Origin: Burkholderiaceae bacterium
Lineage (GTDB): Bacteria; Pseudomonadota; Gammaproteobacteria; Burkholderiales; Burkholderiaceae_B
Length of the DNA: 64,000 nt
Assembly: GCA_030728985.1 (NCBI GenBank)
Contig: JANQYI010000011.1
Coordinates: 1-64,000, forward strand
Direction of reading: 5' to 3'
Position numbers and translations under genes: made by a program. This document shows positions 47,833 through 56,493 of this stretch, piece after piece. Numbering within the stretch: the stretch's first letter is position 1; every line of letters begins with the position of its first letter. The notes below the pieces were generated by a model, which worked only from the letters and a program-made list of their open reading frames with translations, was not told the DNA's origin and ran no database searches.

Positions 47833-48948
47833 TTATGCTTCGAGGTCTTGCATCCGCTGCAAGTGATAGTTGGTATCGCCCAGCAATACATCGAGGTAGG
47901 TCAAGCGTTTGAAATAATCACCAACCTCGAGCTCGTCCGTGACACCCATACCGCCGTGTGATTGCACCGAGGCCTCACCCACGAAACGAGTAGCCGCTGC
48001 GACTTCAACTTTGGCCATCGAGACCACGCGACTGCGTTTGTTTGCATCAGCCTCGCTCAAGGCGATGGTGGCCACATAGGTCATCGACAAACCCATTTCC
48101 GACTGAATCAACATTTCACCCAAGCGATGCTGCAGCACTTGAAAATTAGCTAAGGGTTGTCCAAACTGTTTGCGTGTTTTGAGATATTGAATCGTGCTGT
48201 CGGTGAGATACGCCATGGCGCCACAGGCCTGCGCACACAGCGCCACGATGCCAAAATCCAGCGCTTTACGCAGCGCGTCTTGGGCAAGCGCGCCTTTGAT
48301 AAGCAGATTTTCGATAGGAACGATCACGCGCTCAAACGTCACCGTGGCGGCACGCGAACCATCAAACGTCGGAAAGTCAGTGACGGTCACCCCTACGCTG
48401 TTTGTCGGCACCAGCAGAACTGCTGTTTCTCCGTCCAACACAACGGAAACGAGCAAAGCATCGGAACCTGCCGCATGCCAGACCAGAATTTTTTTACCAT
48501 CGAGCTGAAAGCCGCCTTGCGTGCTTGAAGCACGCGTCGAGAGCGGTTGTTGCGCATCCCGCTCACCCTCTTCTTGCCAAGCCAGCGCAAGAATCGCTTC
48601 GCCCTCGGCGTGCGCGGTTAACCATTTTTGCTTGAGTGCGGGGTTGTCGCTTTGGCCTAACAAGGTGACACCCATGACCGCACTAGAGATCACAGGCTCG
48701 CTGACCAGACCACGACCGAGTTCTTGATGAACAGCCAGCATGGTCGCCGGTGTCTCGCCAAAACCACCGAACTCTTCTGCGACGAGCAAACCGCCCATGC
48801 CAAGTTCGGCCAGACTATTCCAAGCTGCCACATCAAGTTTGCCAGTTTTTTGTCGCGCTCGGCGCAATGGGCGTGTCCAGTTGTCCGCGACCAATCGACG
48901 CAGGCTGTCTGTCAACATCCGTTGCTCTTCTGAATATGAAAAATCCAT
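47833..48948 (-). CDS. acyl-CoA dehydrogenase family subunit lacking the usual catalytic glutamate
   Basis: 371 residues with the ACAD fold: N-terminal MDFSYSEEQRMLTDSLRRLV, middle LIKGALAQDALRKAL, and FAD-binding TRKQFGQPLANFQVLQHRLG near the C-terminal domain. SHGGMGVTDELEVGDYFKRL follows. Where MCAD-type enzymes have IYEGTSQIQ with the base Glu, this protein reads LLGDTNYHL (Gly357). The alternative base position used by IVD/LCAD also appears to be non-acidic (Gly or neighbouring residues in LDFGIVALCAQACGAM). The next gene upstream, 8 bp away, encodes a second ACAD. Probably the non-catalytic partner of a heteromer. Confidence 0.85.
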   Translation of the reverse strand: MDFSYSEEQRMLTDSLRRLVADNWTRPLRRARQKTGKLDVAAWNSLAELGMGGLLVAEEFGGFGETPATMLAVHQELGRGLVSEPVISSAVMGVTLLGQSDNPALKQKWLTAHAEGEAILALAWQEEGERDAQQPLSTRASSTQGGFQLDGKKILVWHAAGSDALLVSVVLDGETAVLLVPTNSVGVTVTDFPTFDGSRAATVTFERVIVPIENLLIKGALAQDALRKALDFGIVALCAQACGAMAYLTDSTIQYLKTRKQFGQPLANFQVLQHRLGEMLIQSEMGLSMTYVATIALSEADANKRSRVVSMAKVEVAAATRFVGEASVQSHGGMGVTDELEVGDYFKRLTYLDVLLGDTNYHLQRMQDLEA

Positions 48949-48956
48949 GATGTTTC

Positions 48957-50147
48957 CTAGACCCCAATAATTTGCTTAGCGATGATGCCTTTTTGAACCT
49001 CATTGGTTCCGCCGTAAATAGCGGTCTTGCGCATATCGAAATACGCGGCGGCAGCGGCGGCCGAGTATTCGGGACCGGGACCATGAAACGCAGACTCGGC
49101 CTGCATCCATTCGGGATCGTAAGGCCAGGCGTCCGCACCCGCGACTTGCATCTGCAACTTGGCCAACTCCATCTGCAGCTCAGAGCCGCGGATTTTAAGA
49201 ATTGAGGCTTTGGGTCCCGGGTCGCTCGACTCATCCGCCGCCACGCGCAGCACCATCATCTCAAGCGCCAACACTTGCGCCTCGACACGATTGATACTGT
49301 CACGCACACGGGGGTGCAGGCTCAAAGACTCGCCGCTTGCCATCGTACGCTCGGCGAGTGATTTCAAAATCGCCAATTCGCGATGGCAGTGACCGATACC
49401 GGCAATACCACTACGTTCATGGCCGAGCAAATATTTCGCGTAAGTCCAACCATTGTTCTCTTCGCCGATAAGGTTTTCCAAGGGGGCTTCGACATTTTCA
49501 AGCCAGACTTCGTTGACCTCGGCGCCGCCGTCGAGTGTCCTGATCGGCCTGACTTCCACTCCGGACTGACGCATGTCGATCAAAATCATCGAGATACCGC
49601 GCTGCGCCTTAGCCGCGGGATCCGTCCGCGCGAGGCAGAACATCCAGTCGGCGTAATGTGCCAACGTCGTCCAGGTTTTTTGGCCGTTGATGATGTAGCG
49701 ATCGCCGACGCGTTCGGCGCGCGTTTTAAGCGAAGCCAAGTCCGAGCCTGAGCCGGGCTCAGAATAGCCCTGACACCACCAGTCATCGACATTAATAATG
49801 CGGGACAAGAAACGGTCTTTTTGAGCCTGGCTGCCATACTTCATTAACACTGGACCAATCATGCCCAAACCGAAAGGCAACAAACGCGGTGCGCCGGCTT
49901 TGAAACACTCGATCTCAAAAATCATACGCTGAACGGCGTTCCATCCTGTGCCACCATACTCCTTGGGCCAACTCGGTGCGCCCCAACCTTTTTCGGCAAG
50001 GATACGATGCCAACGCAAATAGTCATCGCGCTTGAGGCGGTGGTGCGCGAAAGTTTTGGCGCGTAGATCAGCAGGTAATTTATCGTGCACGAACGCGCGC
50101 ACTTCTTCACGAAAGGCGCGTTCATCTTGTGACCAAGTTAAGTCCAT
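48957..50147 (-). CDS. acyl-CoA dehydrogenase
   Basis: 396 residues from the ATG giving MDLTWSQDERAFREEVRAFV, preceded by AGGAG seven bases upstream. The FAD/substrate region has YSEPGSGSDLASLKTRAERV and YIINGQKTWTTLAHYADWMF. The MCAD-type base is missing (IYGGTNEVQ, Gly379). Glu244 in LLGHERSGIAGIG occupies the helix-G position used as base by isovaleryl- and long-chain acyl-CoA dehydrogenases, so this subunit is likely active. It is the first gene of the leftward operon and divergent from the CoA-transferase A gene; the 225-bp gap holds no promoter I can defend. Confidence 0.9.
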   Translation of the reverse strand: MDLTWSQDERAFREEVRAFVHDKLPADLRAKTFAHHRLKRDDYLRWHRILAEKGWGAPSWPKEYGGTGWNAVQRMIFEIECFKAGAPRLLPFGLGMIGPVLMKYGSQAQKDRFLSRIINVDDWWCQGYSEPGSGSDLASLKTRAERVGDRYIINGQKTWTTLAHYADWMFCLARTDPAAKAQRGISMILIDMRQSGVEVRPIRTLDGGAEVNEVWLENVEAPLENLIGEENNGWTYAKYLLGHERSGIAGIGHCHRELAILKSLAERTMASGESLSLHPRVRDSINRVEAQVLALEMMVLRVAADESSDPGPKASILKIRGSELQMELAKLQMQVAGADAWPYDPEWMQAESAFHGPGPEYSAAAAAAYFDMRKTAIYGGTNEVQKGIIAKQIIGV

Positions 50148-50372
50148 TGATATTCTCCTATGCACATTATCTTAACCCTCACAAGATCTAAAACCGTCTT
50201 TCATTTTGGAAGACCGCATTTCGCAAGTGAAAATCCCCGCCGCCTTTCGCAATTTAAAAATGCCCCTACAATCACAAAAAAAGTATGACAGAGACAGCAT
50301 CTATATTGATGAAAACCCTAATACAAGGCGCGGCAGCGTCTTTTATGACCGAATGTCGGTTCTGGAGTCAGC

Positions 50373-51044
50373 ATGCTCGACAAAGTCAAAGCCTCCTTAC
50401 AAGAAGCCGTAGAGCCGATCGGAGACGGTGCAGCCATCATGATCAGCGGCTTTGGTGATGCGGGTATTCCTTTCGAACTCATGCAAGCGGTGCTCGACAA
50501 GGGCTTACGGGAACTCACTATTATTAGCAACAACGCAGGCACGCACGAAATCGGGATCGCTGGATTGATTAAAGCGGGACGCGTACGCAAAATCGTCTGT
50601 TCGCACCCCCGCCCTGCCAATTCAGATGTGTTTGCCAATGCCTACAGAGCAGGCCAAGTTGAACTAGAGTGCATGCCCCAAGGCACGCTGGCAGAGAGAA
50701 TCCGTGCCGCTGGAGCGGGGCTCGGTCCTTTTTTTACCCCGACTGGATATGGCACACTCATTGCCGAGGGCAAAGAGCAGCGCGTGATTAACGGCAAGGG
50801 CTACATTCTCGAGCAACCTCTGCATGCAGATTTTGCTTTGGTGCGCGCCAACCTCGGCGATCGTTGGGGCAATCTGACCTATCGCTGGGCCGCGCGCAAC
50901 TTCGGCCCCGTCATGTGTATGGCCGCCAAACACACCATCGCACAAGTCAACCGCGTTGTGGCCCTCGGAGAATTGGCTCCCGAAACCGTCATGACACCTG
51001 GGATATTCGTTCAATCAGTCGTTGCAATCGGAGGCGAACGATGA
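50373..51044 (+). CDS. 3-oxoacid CoA-transferase family subunit A (CatI/PcaI/AtoD-like)
   Basis: 223 residues. Family I CoA-transferase alpha subunit with the glycine-rich CoA loop ISGFGDAGIPFELMQAVL, LTIISNNAGTHEIGIAGLI, VELECMPQGTLAERIRAAGAG, and FFTPTGYGT. It is the first gene of the rightward operon and overlaps subunit B by 4 bp (ATGA). The family includes 3-oxoadipate, acetoacetate and other succinyl-CoA-dependent transferases. No aromatic ring-cleavage genes are in the window, so the acid is unknown. Confidence 0.9.
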   Translation: MLDKVKASLQEAVEPIGDGAAIMISGFGDAGIPFELMQAVLDKGLRELTIISNNAGTHEIGIAGLIKAGRVRKIVCSHPRPANSDVFANAYRAGQVELECMPQGTLAERIRAAGAGLGPFFTPTGYGTLIAEGKEQRVINGKGYILEQPLHADFALVRANLGDRWGNLTYRWAARNFGPVMCMAAKHTIAQVNRVVALGELAPETVMTPGIFVQSVVAIGGER

Positions 51045-51754
51045 GCACAACCGCAGCCAGTACCTTCCAGCCGCTTTCGCGCGCACAGATTTCCTATCTT
51101 GTGGCCCACGATTTTCCCGATGGCTCGATTGTCAATCTCGGCATTGGGATGCCCACACAGGTCGCCGATTATTTACCTCAAGACCGCGAGATTTTGCTGC
51201 ATAGCGAAAACGGTATTTTGGGCATGGGTCGCGCGGCCGTCGGCGACGAGATCGATCTTGATCTCATTAACGCGAGCCGCACCCCCGTTACGCTTCTTGC
51301 TGGCGGTTCCATCACCGAGCACACGATTTCCTTTGCCATGATGCGTGGCGGCCACCTTGACTACTCCGTACTAGGCGGCTTTCAAGTAGCCGCCAATGGC
51401 GACCTGGCAAACTGGATCACGAGCGGTCCTGATGCGATCGCAGCGATCGGCGGCGCGATGGATTTGGCGATTGGCGCGCGCAACGTCATCGTCATGATGG
51501 AGCATGTCGCCAAAGATCAAACACCTAAGCTCATGATGCAGTGCACCTATCCACTCACGGGAGCAGGCGTCGTCAATCAAGTCTACACAGACTTGGCGAT
51601 CATTGATGTCACGCCGAATGGTTTTGAAGTGCGTGCGATCGTCGACGGGTTGTCATTCGACGCGTTGCAGCAAAAAACAGGCGCTCCGTTGACCCCTGCG
51701 CCTAGCCTCAAAACCATTTATCGCAATCATCAAGGCAGCCCCACCTACGGGTAG
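51041..51754 (+). CDS. 3-oxoacid CoA-transferase family subunit B (CatJ/PcaJ/AtoA-like)
   Basis: 237 residues from the ATG giving MSTTAASTFQPLSRAQISYL. The family I beta subunit motif with the catalytic glutamate is LLHSENGILGMG. NLGIGMPTQVADYLP, AGGSITEHTISFAMMRGGHL, VLGGFQVAANGDLANW and VVNQVYTDLAIIDVTPNGFE are conserved. It is translationally coupled to subunit A. A decayed solute-receptor gene follows. Confidence 0.92.
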   Translation: MSTTAASTFQPLSRAQISYLVAHDFPDGSIVNLGIGMPTQVADYLPQDREILLHSENGILGMGRAAVGDEIDLDLINASRTPVTLLAGGSITEHTISFAMMRGGHLDYSVLGGFQVAANGDLANWITSGPDAIAAIGGAMDLAIGARNVIVMMEHVAKDQTPKLMMQCTYPLTGAGVVNQVYTDLAIIDVTPNGFEVRAIVDGLSFDALQQKTGAPLTPAPSLKTIYRNHQGSPTYG

Positions 51755-51760
51755 ATATGG

Positions 51761-52174
51761 ATGGAAGTTAAGTTTTTTTGCAGCACAATAAAAGAGTATT
51801 TACACTTCAACCAAACCTACTTTGCCTTCGAGAAAGCTACTTTAGAGACAAAATATGCCTTCAGTCCTGATCAAAAAAACTATTTCCCTTACAAAGGCAA
51901 TGCACCTGCGATGGTGGATGTGATGGGTGGCAAGGTGACCTTTATGTTTGACATTACCAGCACGGGCAGAGCCTTTATTGAGAGTGGCAAGGCCCGTGGC
52001 TTGGCTGTGAAGTCGAAACAACGCAATCCAAGCTTGCCCAACATCCCTACAATGATTGAAGCAGGCGGCTATTCGCTCGATAAGGGTGATGCCAAAGCAT
52101 TGAGTGCCACGATCGACAGAGATTACAAAATGTGGGAAGGCGTGATGACAAAGGGCAATATCTACCCGAATTAA
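51761..52174 (+). pseudogene. remnant of a Bug/TctC-family tricarboxylate-transporter receptor gene
   Basis: An open frame of 137 codons. PYKGNAPAMVDVMGGKVTFM, FDITSTGRAFIESGKARGLA and NPSLPNIPTMIEAGGYS are the central block of Bug-type periplasmic receptors (normally about 320 residues). The first ~150 residues including the signal peptide are missing, replaced by an AT-rich unrelated start. After IEAGGYS the sequence jumps to RDYKMWEGVMTKGNIYPN, which looks like the family C-terminus, so roughly 60-70 residues are deleted internally. No exported product can be made. It lies between the CoA-transferase genes and the SDR gene. Confidence 0.8.
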
Positions 52175-52229
52175 TCATTGATTCCGATGATAGCGATTTA
52201 GAACTTTAATTGAATGAATGGAGCTTTAG

Positions 52230-53144
52230 ATGAGTGGAATGTTAGAAGGTAAAGTTGTTGTCGTGACTGGCGCCGGCGGTGGCATCGGGCGTGGTATTGC
52301 TCTGGCGATGGCCGCAGCAGGCGCCAAGGTTGTTGTCAACGACATCGGCGCGAGCTTGTCAGGCGAAGGATCGGGAGCCGGACCTGCTCAACAAGTGGCC
52401 GACGAAATTATCAAAGCAGGTGGTCAAGCCGTTCCAAATACGGACAGCGTGGCAACCCGCGTTAGCGCCCACAACATTATCGAAACAGCTGTTCAGACCT
52501 TTGGACGCATCGACATCGTTGTGAATAACGCTGGAAACTTGCGCGACCGCGTATTTCACAAAATGAGTGAAGAAGAGTGGACACAGGTCATAGACGTTCA
52601 CCTCAATGGCACCTTCTTTGTCAGTCGCGCGGCTGCCAACTACTATCGCGAACAAGAGTCAGGTGCGTTCGTGCATATGACATCGACCTCGGGTTTGATT
52701 GGTAACCTTGGTCAAGCCAACTATTCGGCGGCCAAGCTCGGCATTGCCGCGCTATCTAAGTCCATCGCGTTGGACATGCAGCGCTACAACGTCCGCTCCA
52801 ACTGCATCGCCCCTTTTGCTTGGAGCCGAATGACAAGTTCGATCCCCGCCAACACCGACGAGGAAAAGGCGCGAGTCACCAAACTTCAAAAAATGGAAGC
52901 TAACAAAATTGCCCCGATGGCTGTTTACCTGGGCAGCGACCAAGCGAAAGAAGTGACTGGTCAGATTTTTGGTGTGCGTGCCAACGAAATCATGCTGTTT
53001 AGTCAGCCACGCCCCATACGCTCCGTGCACATGAGCACTGGCTGGACGCCGGAGGCCATCGCCGAAATCGCAGCACCCGCAATGCGCCACCACTTCATGG
53101 CGCTCGAACGCTCGCCCGACGCCATTGACTGGGATCCGATCTAA
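52230..53144 (+). CDS. SDR of the MFE-2 type (probable 3-hydroxyacyl-CoA dehydrogenase)
   Basis: 304 residues. The opening VVVTGAGGGIGRGIALAMAA, VVVNDIGASLSGEGSGAGPA and QQVADEIIKAGGQAV is characteristic of the dehydrogenase domain of peroxisomal multifunctional enzyme type 2. NNAGNLRDRVFHKMSEEEW and the catalytic HMTSTSGLIGNLGQANYSAA with YSAAKLGI follow. The C-terminal extension past residue 250 also fits that group. It lies 2 bp before a MaoC hydratase gene that matches the other MFE-2 domain. Likely reaction: NAD-dependent oxidation of a 3-hydroxyacyl-CoA. Confidence 0.87.
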   Translation: MSGMLEGKVVVVTGAGGGIGRGIALAMAAAGAKVVVNDIGASLSGEGSGAGPAQQVADEIIKAGGQAVPNTDSVATRVSAHNIIETAVQTFGRIDIVVNNAGNLRDRVFHKMSEEEWTQVIDVHLNGTFFVSRAAANYYREQESGAFVHMTSTSGLIGNLGQANYSAAKLGIAALSKSIALDMQRYNVRSNCIAPFAWSRMTSSIPANTDEEKARVTKLQKMEANKIAPMAVYLGSDQAKEVTGQIFGVRANEIMLFSQPRPIRSVHMSTGWTPEAIAEIAAPAMRHHFMALERSPDAIDWDPI

Positions 53145-53146
53145 TC

Positions 53147-54001
53147 ATGGATTATCAGCTGATCAAAAACTGGGTGTTTCCAGAGGTCGATCGTACCTAT
53201 ACAGAGAACGACAGTATTTTGTATGCCCTCGGTATCGGTTTCGGTCAGGAACCAACCAACCCGAACCATTTGAAATATGTCTACGAGCAAGACCTTCAAG
53301 CCTTTCCGACCATGGCTGTGGTGCTCGGTTATCCCGGCTTTTGGATGAAAGACCCAAAAGCCGGCATCAACTGGGTCAAACTCGTACACGGCGAGCAGCG
53401 TCTAACGATTCATAAACCCTTGCCGCCGGCGGGTCGCGTCATTGGTCGCTCGCGCATCACACACGTCATCGACAAGGGCGCCGACAAAGGGGCTTTGGTG
53501 CTGTCCGAGCGCACGCTGCATGACTCGACTGGTACGCTTCTTGTCACCATCGGCTCAACGACCTTTTGTCGCGGCGACGGCGGACTGAGCCATTCAGACG
53601 CAAGCCCCGCGCCACTTGAAGCGACGCCAGAGCGTGCGCCGGATATGACCTGCGCTTTGCCAACACTGCCTCAAGCGGCGTTGATTTATCGTTTGTGCGC
53701 AGACAATAATCCCTTGCATGCCGATCCAGGCGTGGCAGAACGCGCCGGCTACCCACGTCCGATTCTCCACGGCCTGTGCACGTATGGAGTTGCCGCCCGA
53801 GCCATTGTCCAAGCCGCCTGCGAGAACGATGCATCCAGACTGACCGCCCTTCACACGCGCTTTTCCTCGCCGGTTTTTCCAGGCGAAACACTCGTGTGTG
53901 AAATGTGGCACGATGGCAAGGACGCGGTACGCTTCAGAGCCAAGGTTGCCGAGCGCGACATCGTTGTTTTAAGCCATGGCTACGCAGGAATCAAAGCATG
54001 A
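53147..54001 (+). CDS. MaoC-like 2-enoyl-CoA hydratase 2
   Basis: 284 residues, a double hotdog. The N-terminal half has YTENDSILYALGIGFG and FPTMAVVLGYPGFW, as in the hydratase 2 domain of MFE-2. The C-terminal half carries the catalytic segment YRLCADNNPLHADPGVAERA with the Asp/His pair, and YPRPILHGLCTYGVAARAIV. It adds water to trans-2-enoyl-CoA giving the (R)-3-hydroxyacyl-CoA, the substrate for an MFE-2-type dehydrogenase such as the gene just upstream. It overlaps the following CoA-transferase gene by 4 bp (ATGA). Confidence 0.88.
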   Translation: MDYQLIKNWVFPEVDRTYTENDSILYALGIGFGQEPTNPNHLKYVYEQDLQAFPTMAVVLGYPGFWMKDPKAGINWVKLVHGEQRLTIHKPLPPAGRVIGRSRITHVIDKGADKGALVLSERTLHDSTGTLLVTIGSTTFCRGDGGLSHSDASPAPLEATPERAPDMTCALPTLPQAALIYRLCADNNPLHADPGVAERAGYPRPILHGLCTYGVAARAIVQAACENDASRLTALHTRFSSPVFPGETLVCEMWHDGKDAVRFRAKVAERDIVVLSHGYAGIKA

Positions 54002-55245
54002 CCTCGGATGTGAAGCAGCAAGACCAGCAAACACGCCGTGCCCCCCTCGCAGGAATACGTGTTTTGGACCTGTCCAGAGTGTTGGCAGGTCCCTGGTGTA
54101 CGCAAAATCTTGCGGACCTCGGTGCCGATGTCATCAAAGTCGAGCGTCCCAAGCTTGGCGATGACACTCGCGCTTGGGGTCCACCGTTTCTAAAAGATCA
54201 GGATGGCAACGACACCACCGAAGCCGCCTACTATCTCAGCACGAACCGCAACAAACGTTCGATTGAAATCGATCTGGCTAGCACTGAAGGCATCAAGCTC
54301 GTGAAAGAGTTGGCGAAACACTGCGACATCCTGGTGGAAAACTTCAAGGTCGGCGGACTAAAACAATACGGCCTCGACTATGAAAGCATGAAGGACGAGT
54401 ACCCTCGCCTGATTTATTGCTCGATTACCGGTTTTGGCCAGACCGGTCCGTATGCTGAGCGTCCTGGCTATGACTTCATGATTCAGGGCATGGGCGGACT
54501 GATGAGTATCACGGGTGAGCGCGACGATCTCCCCGGCGGCGGACCGCAAAAAGCGGGTGTCGCGGTGACAGACATCATTACAGGCATGTACGCATCTGTT
54601 GGCATTCTTGCCGCACTCCAAGAGCGCAATCACAGCGGCCTGGGGCAGCATCTCGATATCGCACTACTCGACTGTCATATTTCAATGCTCGCCAATCAAA
54701 ACCTGAACTACATGACGACAGGCCAGGCCCCTGTGCGCGCAGGCAACGCCCACCAAAACGTTGTGCCCTATCAAGTATTCAAAACCTCTGATGGTTTTAT
54801 GATTGTGGCCGTCGGCAACGACTCTCAATATCGCTCCTTTTGTGGTGCCATCGGCCTTTCCGAATATGCAACGGATCCAAAGTTCGTCACCAATCGACAG
54901 CGGATTATTCATCGCAGCGAACTGATTCCTGTGCTAGAAAAAATCATGGCCTCGGGTAAGCGCGATGAGTGGATCGCCAAACTGGAAGGGGTTGGCGTTC
55001 CTTGTGGTCCGATTCAAACGCTTGACCAAGTGTTTGATCACCCACAGGTCAAAGCCCGAGAAATCTGGAAAAATATTCCACATCCAACAGGTGGGACTTC
55101 ACCCACCACGGCGAGTCCGATGAATTTCTCTGCGACGCCGGTCGAGTACAAGCGCGCGGCGCCTTTGCTGGGGGAGCATACGGATGAGATTTTGAAGGAA
55201 TTGTTAGGAAATACCAGCAATTTAAAACACTCACTTAAAAATTAG
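53998..55245 (+). CDS. family III CoA-transferase (CaiB/BaiF), rightward operon
   Basis: 415 residues from the ATG overlapping the hydratase stop. Motifs: LAGIRVLDLSRVLAGPWCTQ, GADVIKVERPKLGDDTRAWG, NKRSIEIDLASTEG, ILVENFKVGGLKQYGLDYES, SITGFGQTGPYAERPGYDFM and the catalytic Asp in VAVTDIITGMYAS. NLNYMTTGQAPVRAGNAHQN resembles the succinyl-CoA:glutarate/hydroxymethylglutarate transferase branch. That points to a dicarboxylate partner but does not prove it. It lies 58 bp (AT-rich) before the ABC transporter genes. Confidence 0.88.
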   Translation: MTSDVKQQDQQTRRAPLAGIRVLDLSRVLAGPWCTQNLADLGADVIKVERPKLGDDTRAWGPPFLKDQDGNDTTEAAYYLSTNRNKRSIEIDLASTEGIKLVKELAKHCDILVENFKVGGLKQYGLDYESMKDEYPRLIYCSITGFGQTGPYAERPGYDFMIQGMGGLMSITGERDDLPGGGPQKAGVAVTDIITGMYASVGILAALQERNHSGLGQHLDIALLDCHISMLANQNLNYMTTGQAPVRAGNAHQNVVPYQVFKTSDGFMIVAVGNDSQYRSFCGAIGLSEYATDPKFVTNRQRIIHRSELIPVLEKIMASGKRDEWIAKLEGVGVPCGPIQTLDQVFDHPQVKAREIWKNIPHPTGGTSPTTASPMNFSATPVEYKRAAPLLGEHTDEILKELLGNTSNLKHSLKN

Positions 55246-55303
55246 AGTAAAAGTATTAAACAAAATTACAAATAAACTTTATCGATTAACCCGGAGACAA
55301 AAA

Positions 55304-56422
55304 ATGAAAAAACTTCTTGTAGGTATAACTTTATTGCATGCCGTACTCGCCACACCCGCCTTTGCCAAAGATTTTGTCATTGGTGCTGCTTTTCCTTTGA
55401 GCGGTGCCAACGCTGAATATGGCCAAGTATTTAGTTCCGCGGTTAATCTGGCAGTCGAACACATCAACGCGGATAAAAAATTATCAGGCAAACTTAGTGC
55501 GGTATACGAAGACAGTCAAGCATTGCCTGCCCAAGGTGTGATTGCCGCCAATAAATTGATCAACGTGAATAAAGTTCCATTTGTCTTATCCGCTTTCACA
55601 GGCGTTTCAAAAGCAATTGCTCCGATCGGCGCACGCACCAAGACCGTCATGGTCAATGGTGGTGGCGTTGGACCAGACCTTGCCATGCTAGGCGATTACT
55701 TCTGGAACACCATTCCACTGGCGAACTTTGAAGTGACCGCAATGGCGCCTTACCTAGTCAAAGAAAAGGGCTACAAGCGTATTGCGCTGATTTATGTTGA
55801 TGATCCACTTGGCCAAGCCATACTCAAGGATCTCACCAAAGAGGTTAAAGCAGCGGGTGGCGATGTCGTCGGATCATTTTCTATCCCAACGACCGCTCAG
55901 CAATTTTCGGGAGTTGCAGCAAGAGTACGTGACACCAAACCAGATGCGGTTTACATCGCTACCTACGGTAATCAACAGGTTCAACTGGTAAAGCAGCTCC
56001 GTGATAACGGCGTGAGCCAACCTTTGGCAAGTTACTCGGCCATGTCCTTACCATCGATCCTGAAGCTTCCTGAAGCCAAAGGCCTAGTCTATACCAGCCA
56101 GCAAGTCACATTGGACAAGAATGATCCTTTAACCAAGCGCGTTGAGGAAGACTATAAAAAGAAATACAGTAAAGAACCAAATATGTACGTACTCAATTAT
56201 TACAACGCTGTATTGACGTTTGCCGATCTAGCCGCTGCGCTCGAAAAAGCTGGAAAACCAGTCACGGGTGAAAATCTGCTAGCGCAACGTAAGGCCACAA
56301 AAACGTTCCAATTCGTTGGAGCAAAAGTCTCTTTCGCTGCTGATGGCACTGTTAAATCACCCATCCAGATCAACGAGATCGTGGGTGATGGCACTAGTAA
56401 ATTGATTGCCGCAGGCAAATAA
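55304..56422 (+). CDS. periplasmic substrate-binding protein of the second Liv-type ABC transporter
   Basis: 372 residues. The signal peptide MKKLLVGITLLHAVLATPAF is cut near AFA-KD, then the mature protein opens FVIGAAFPLSGANAEYGQVF. AVNLAVEHINADKKLSGKL and the central GYKRIALIYVDDPLGQAILK follow, with VAARVRDTKPDAVYIATYGN further on, the type I periplasmic-binding fold. GGAGA lies upstream of the ATG. A rho-independent terminator follows directly, before the permease genes. Its place in an operon with CoA-transferases and an acyl-CoA ligase suggests a carboxylate ligand rather than an amino acid; this is inference. Confidence 0.9.
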   Translation: MKKLLVGITLLHAVLATPAFAKDFVIGAAFPLSGANAEYGQVFSSAVNLAVEHINADKKLSGKLSAVYEDSQALPAQGVIAANKLINVNKVPFVLSAFTGVSKAIAPIGARTKTVMVNGGGVGPDLAMLGDYFWNTIPLANFEVTAMAPYLVKEKGYKRIALIYVDDPLGQAILKDLTKEVKAAGGDVVGSFSIPTTAQQFSGVAARVRDTKPDAVYIATYGNQQVQLVKQLRDNGVSQPLASYSAMSLPSILKLPEAKGLVYTSQQVTLDKNDPLTKRVEEDYKKKYSKEPNMYVLNYYNAVLTFADLAAALEKAGKPVTGENLLAQRKATKTFQFVGAKVSFAADGTVKSPIQINEIVGDGTSKLIAAGK

Positions 56423-56438
56423 TCAATCGAGGTCATCA

Positions 56439-56471
56439 ACGCGTGGGAAACTCCCCCCACGCGTCCTTTTT
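56439..56471 (+). terminator. intercistronic terminator between binding protein and permease genes
   Basis: ACGCGTGGG and CCCACGCGT form a perfect 9-bp stem with an eight-base loop, followed after CC by TTTTT. It lies inside the operon, 17 bp after the binding-protein stop. Partial termination here would give more binding protein than permease, the ratio these systems need. Confidence 0.82.
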
Positions 56472-56493
56472 GCCTAAATAGGAAAACTGCGTC

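Noticed and set aside
50148-50372. promoters for the two divergent operons of the catabolic island in this gap
   Set aside because: A GATAAT at 50166-50171 on the minus strand lies too close to the ribosome site, and no -35/-10 pair at 16-18 bp spacing was found for the plus strand. No regulator gene is adjacent, so nothing is annotated.
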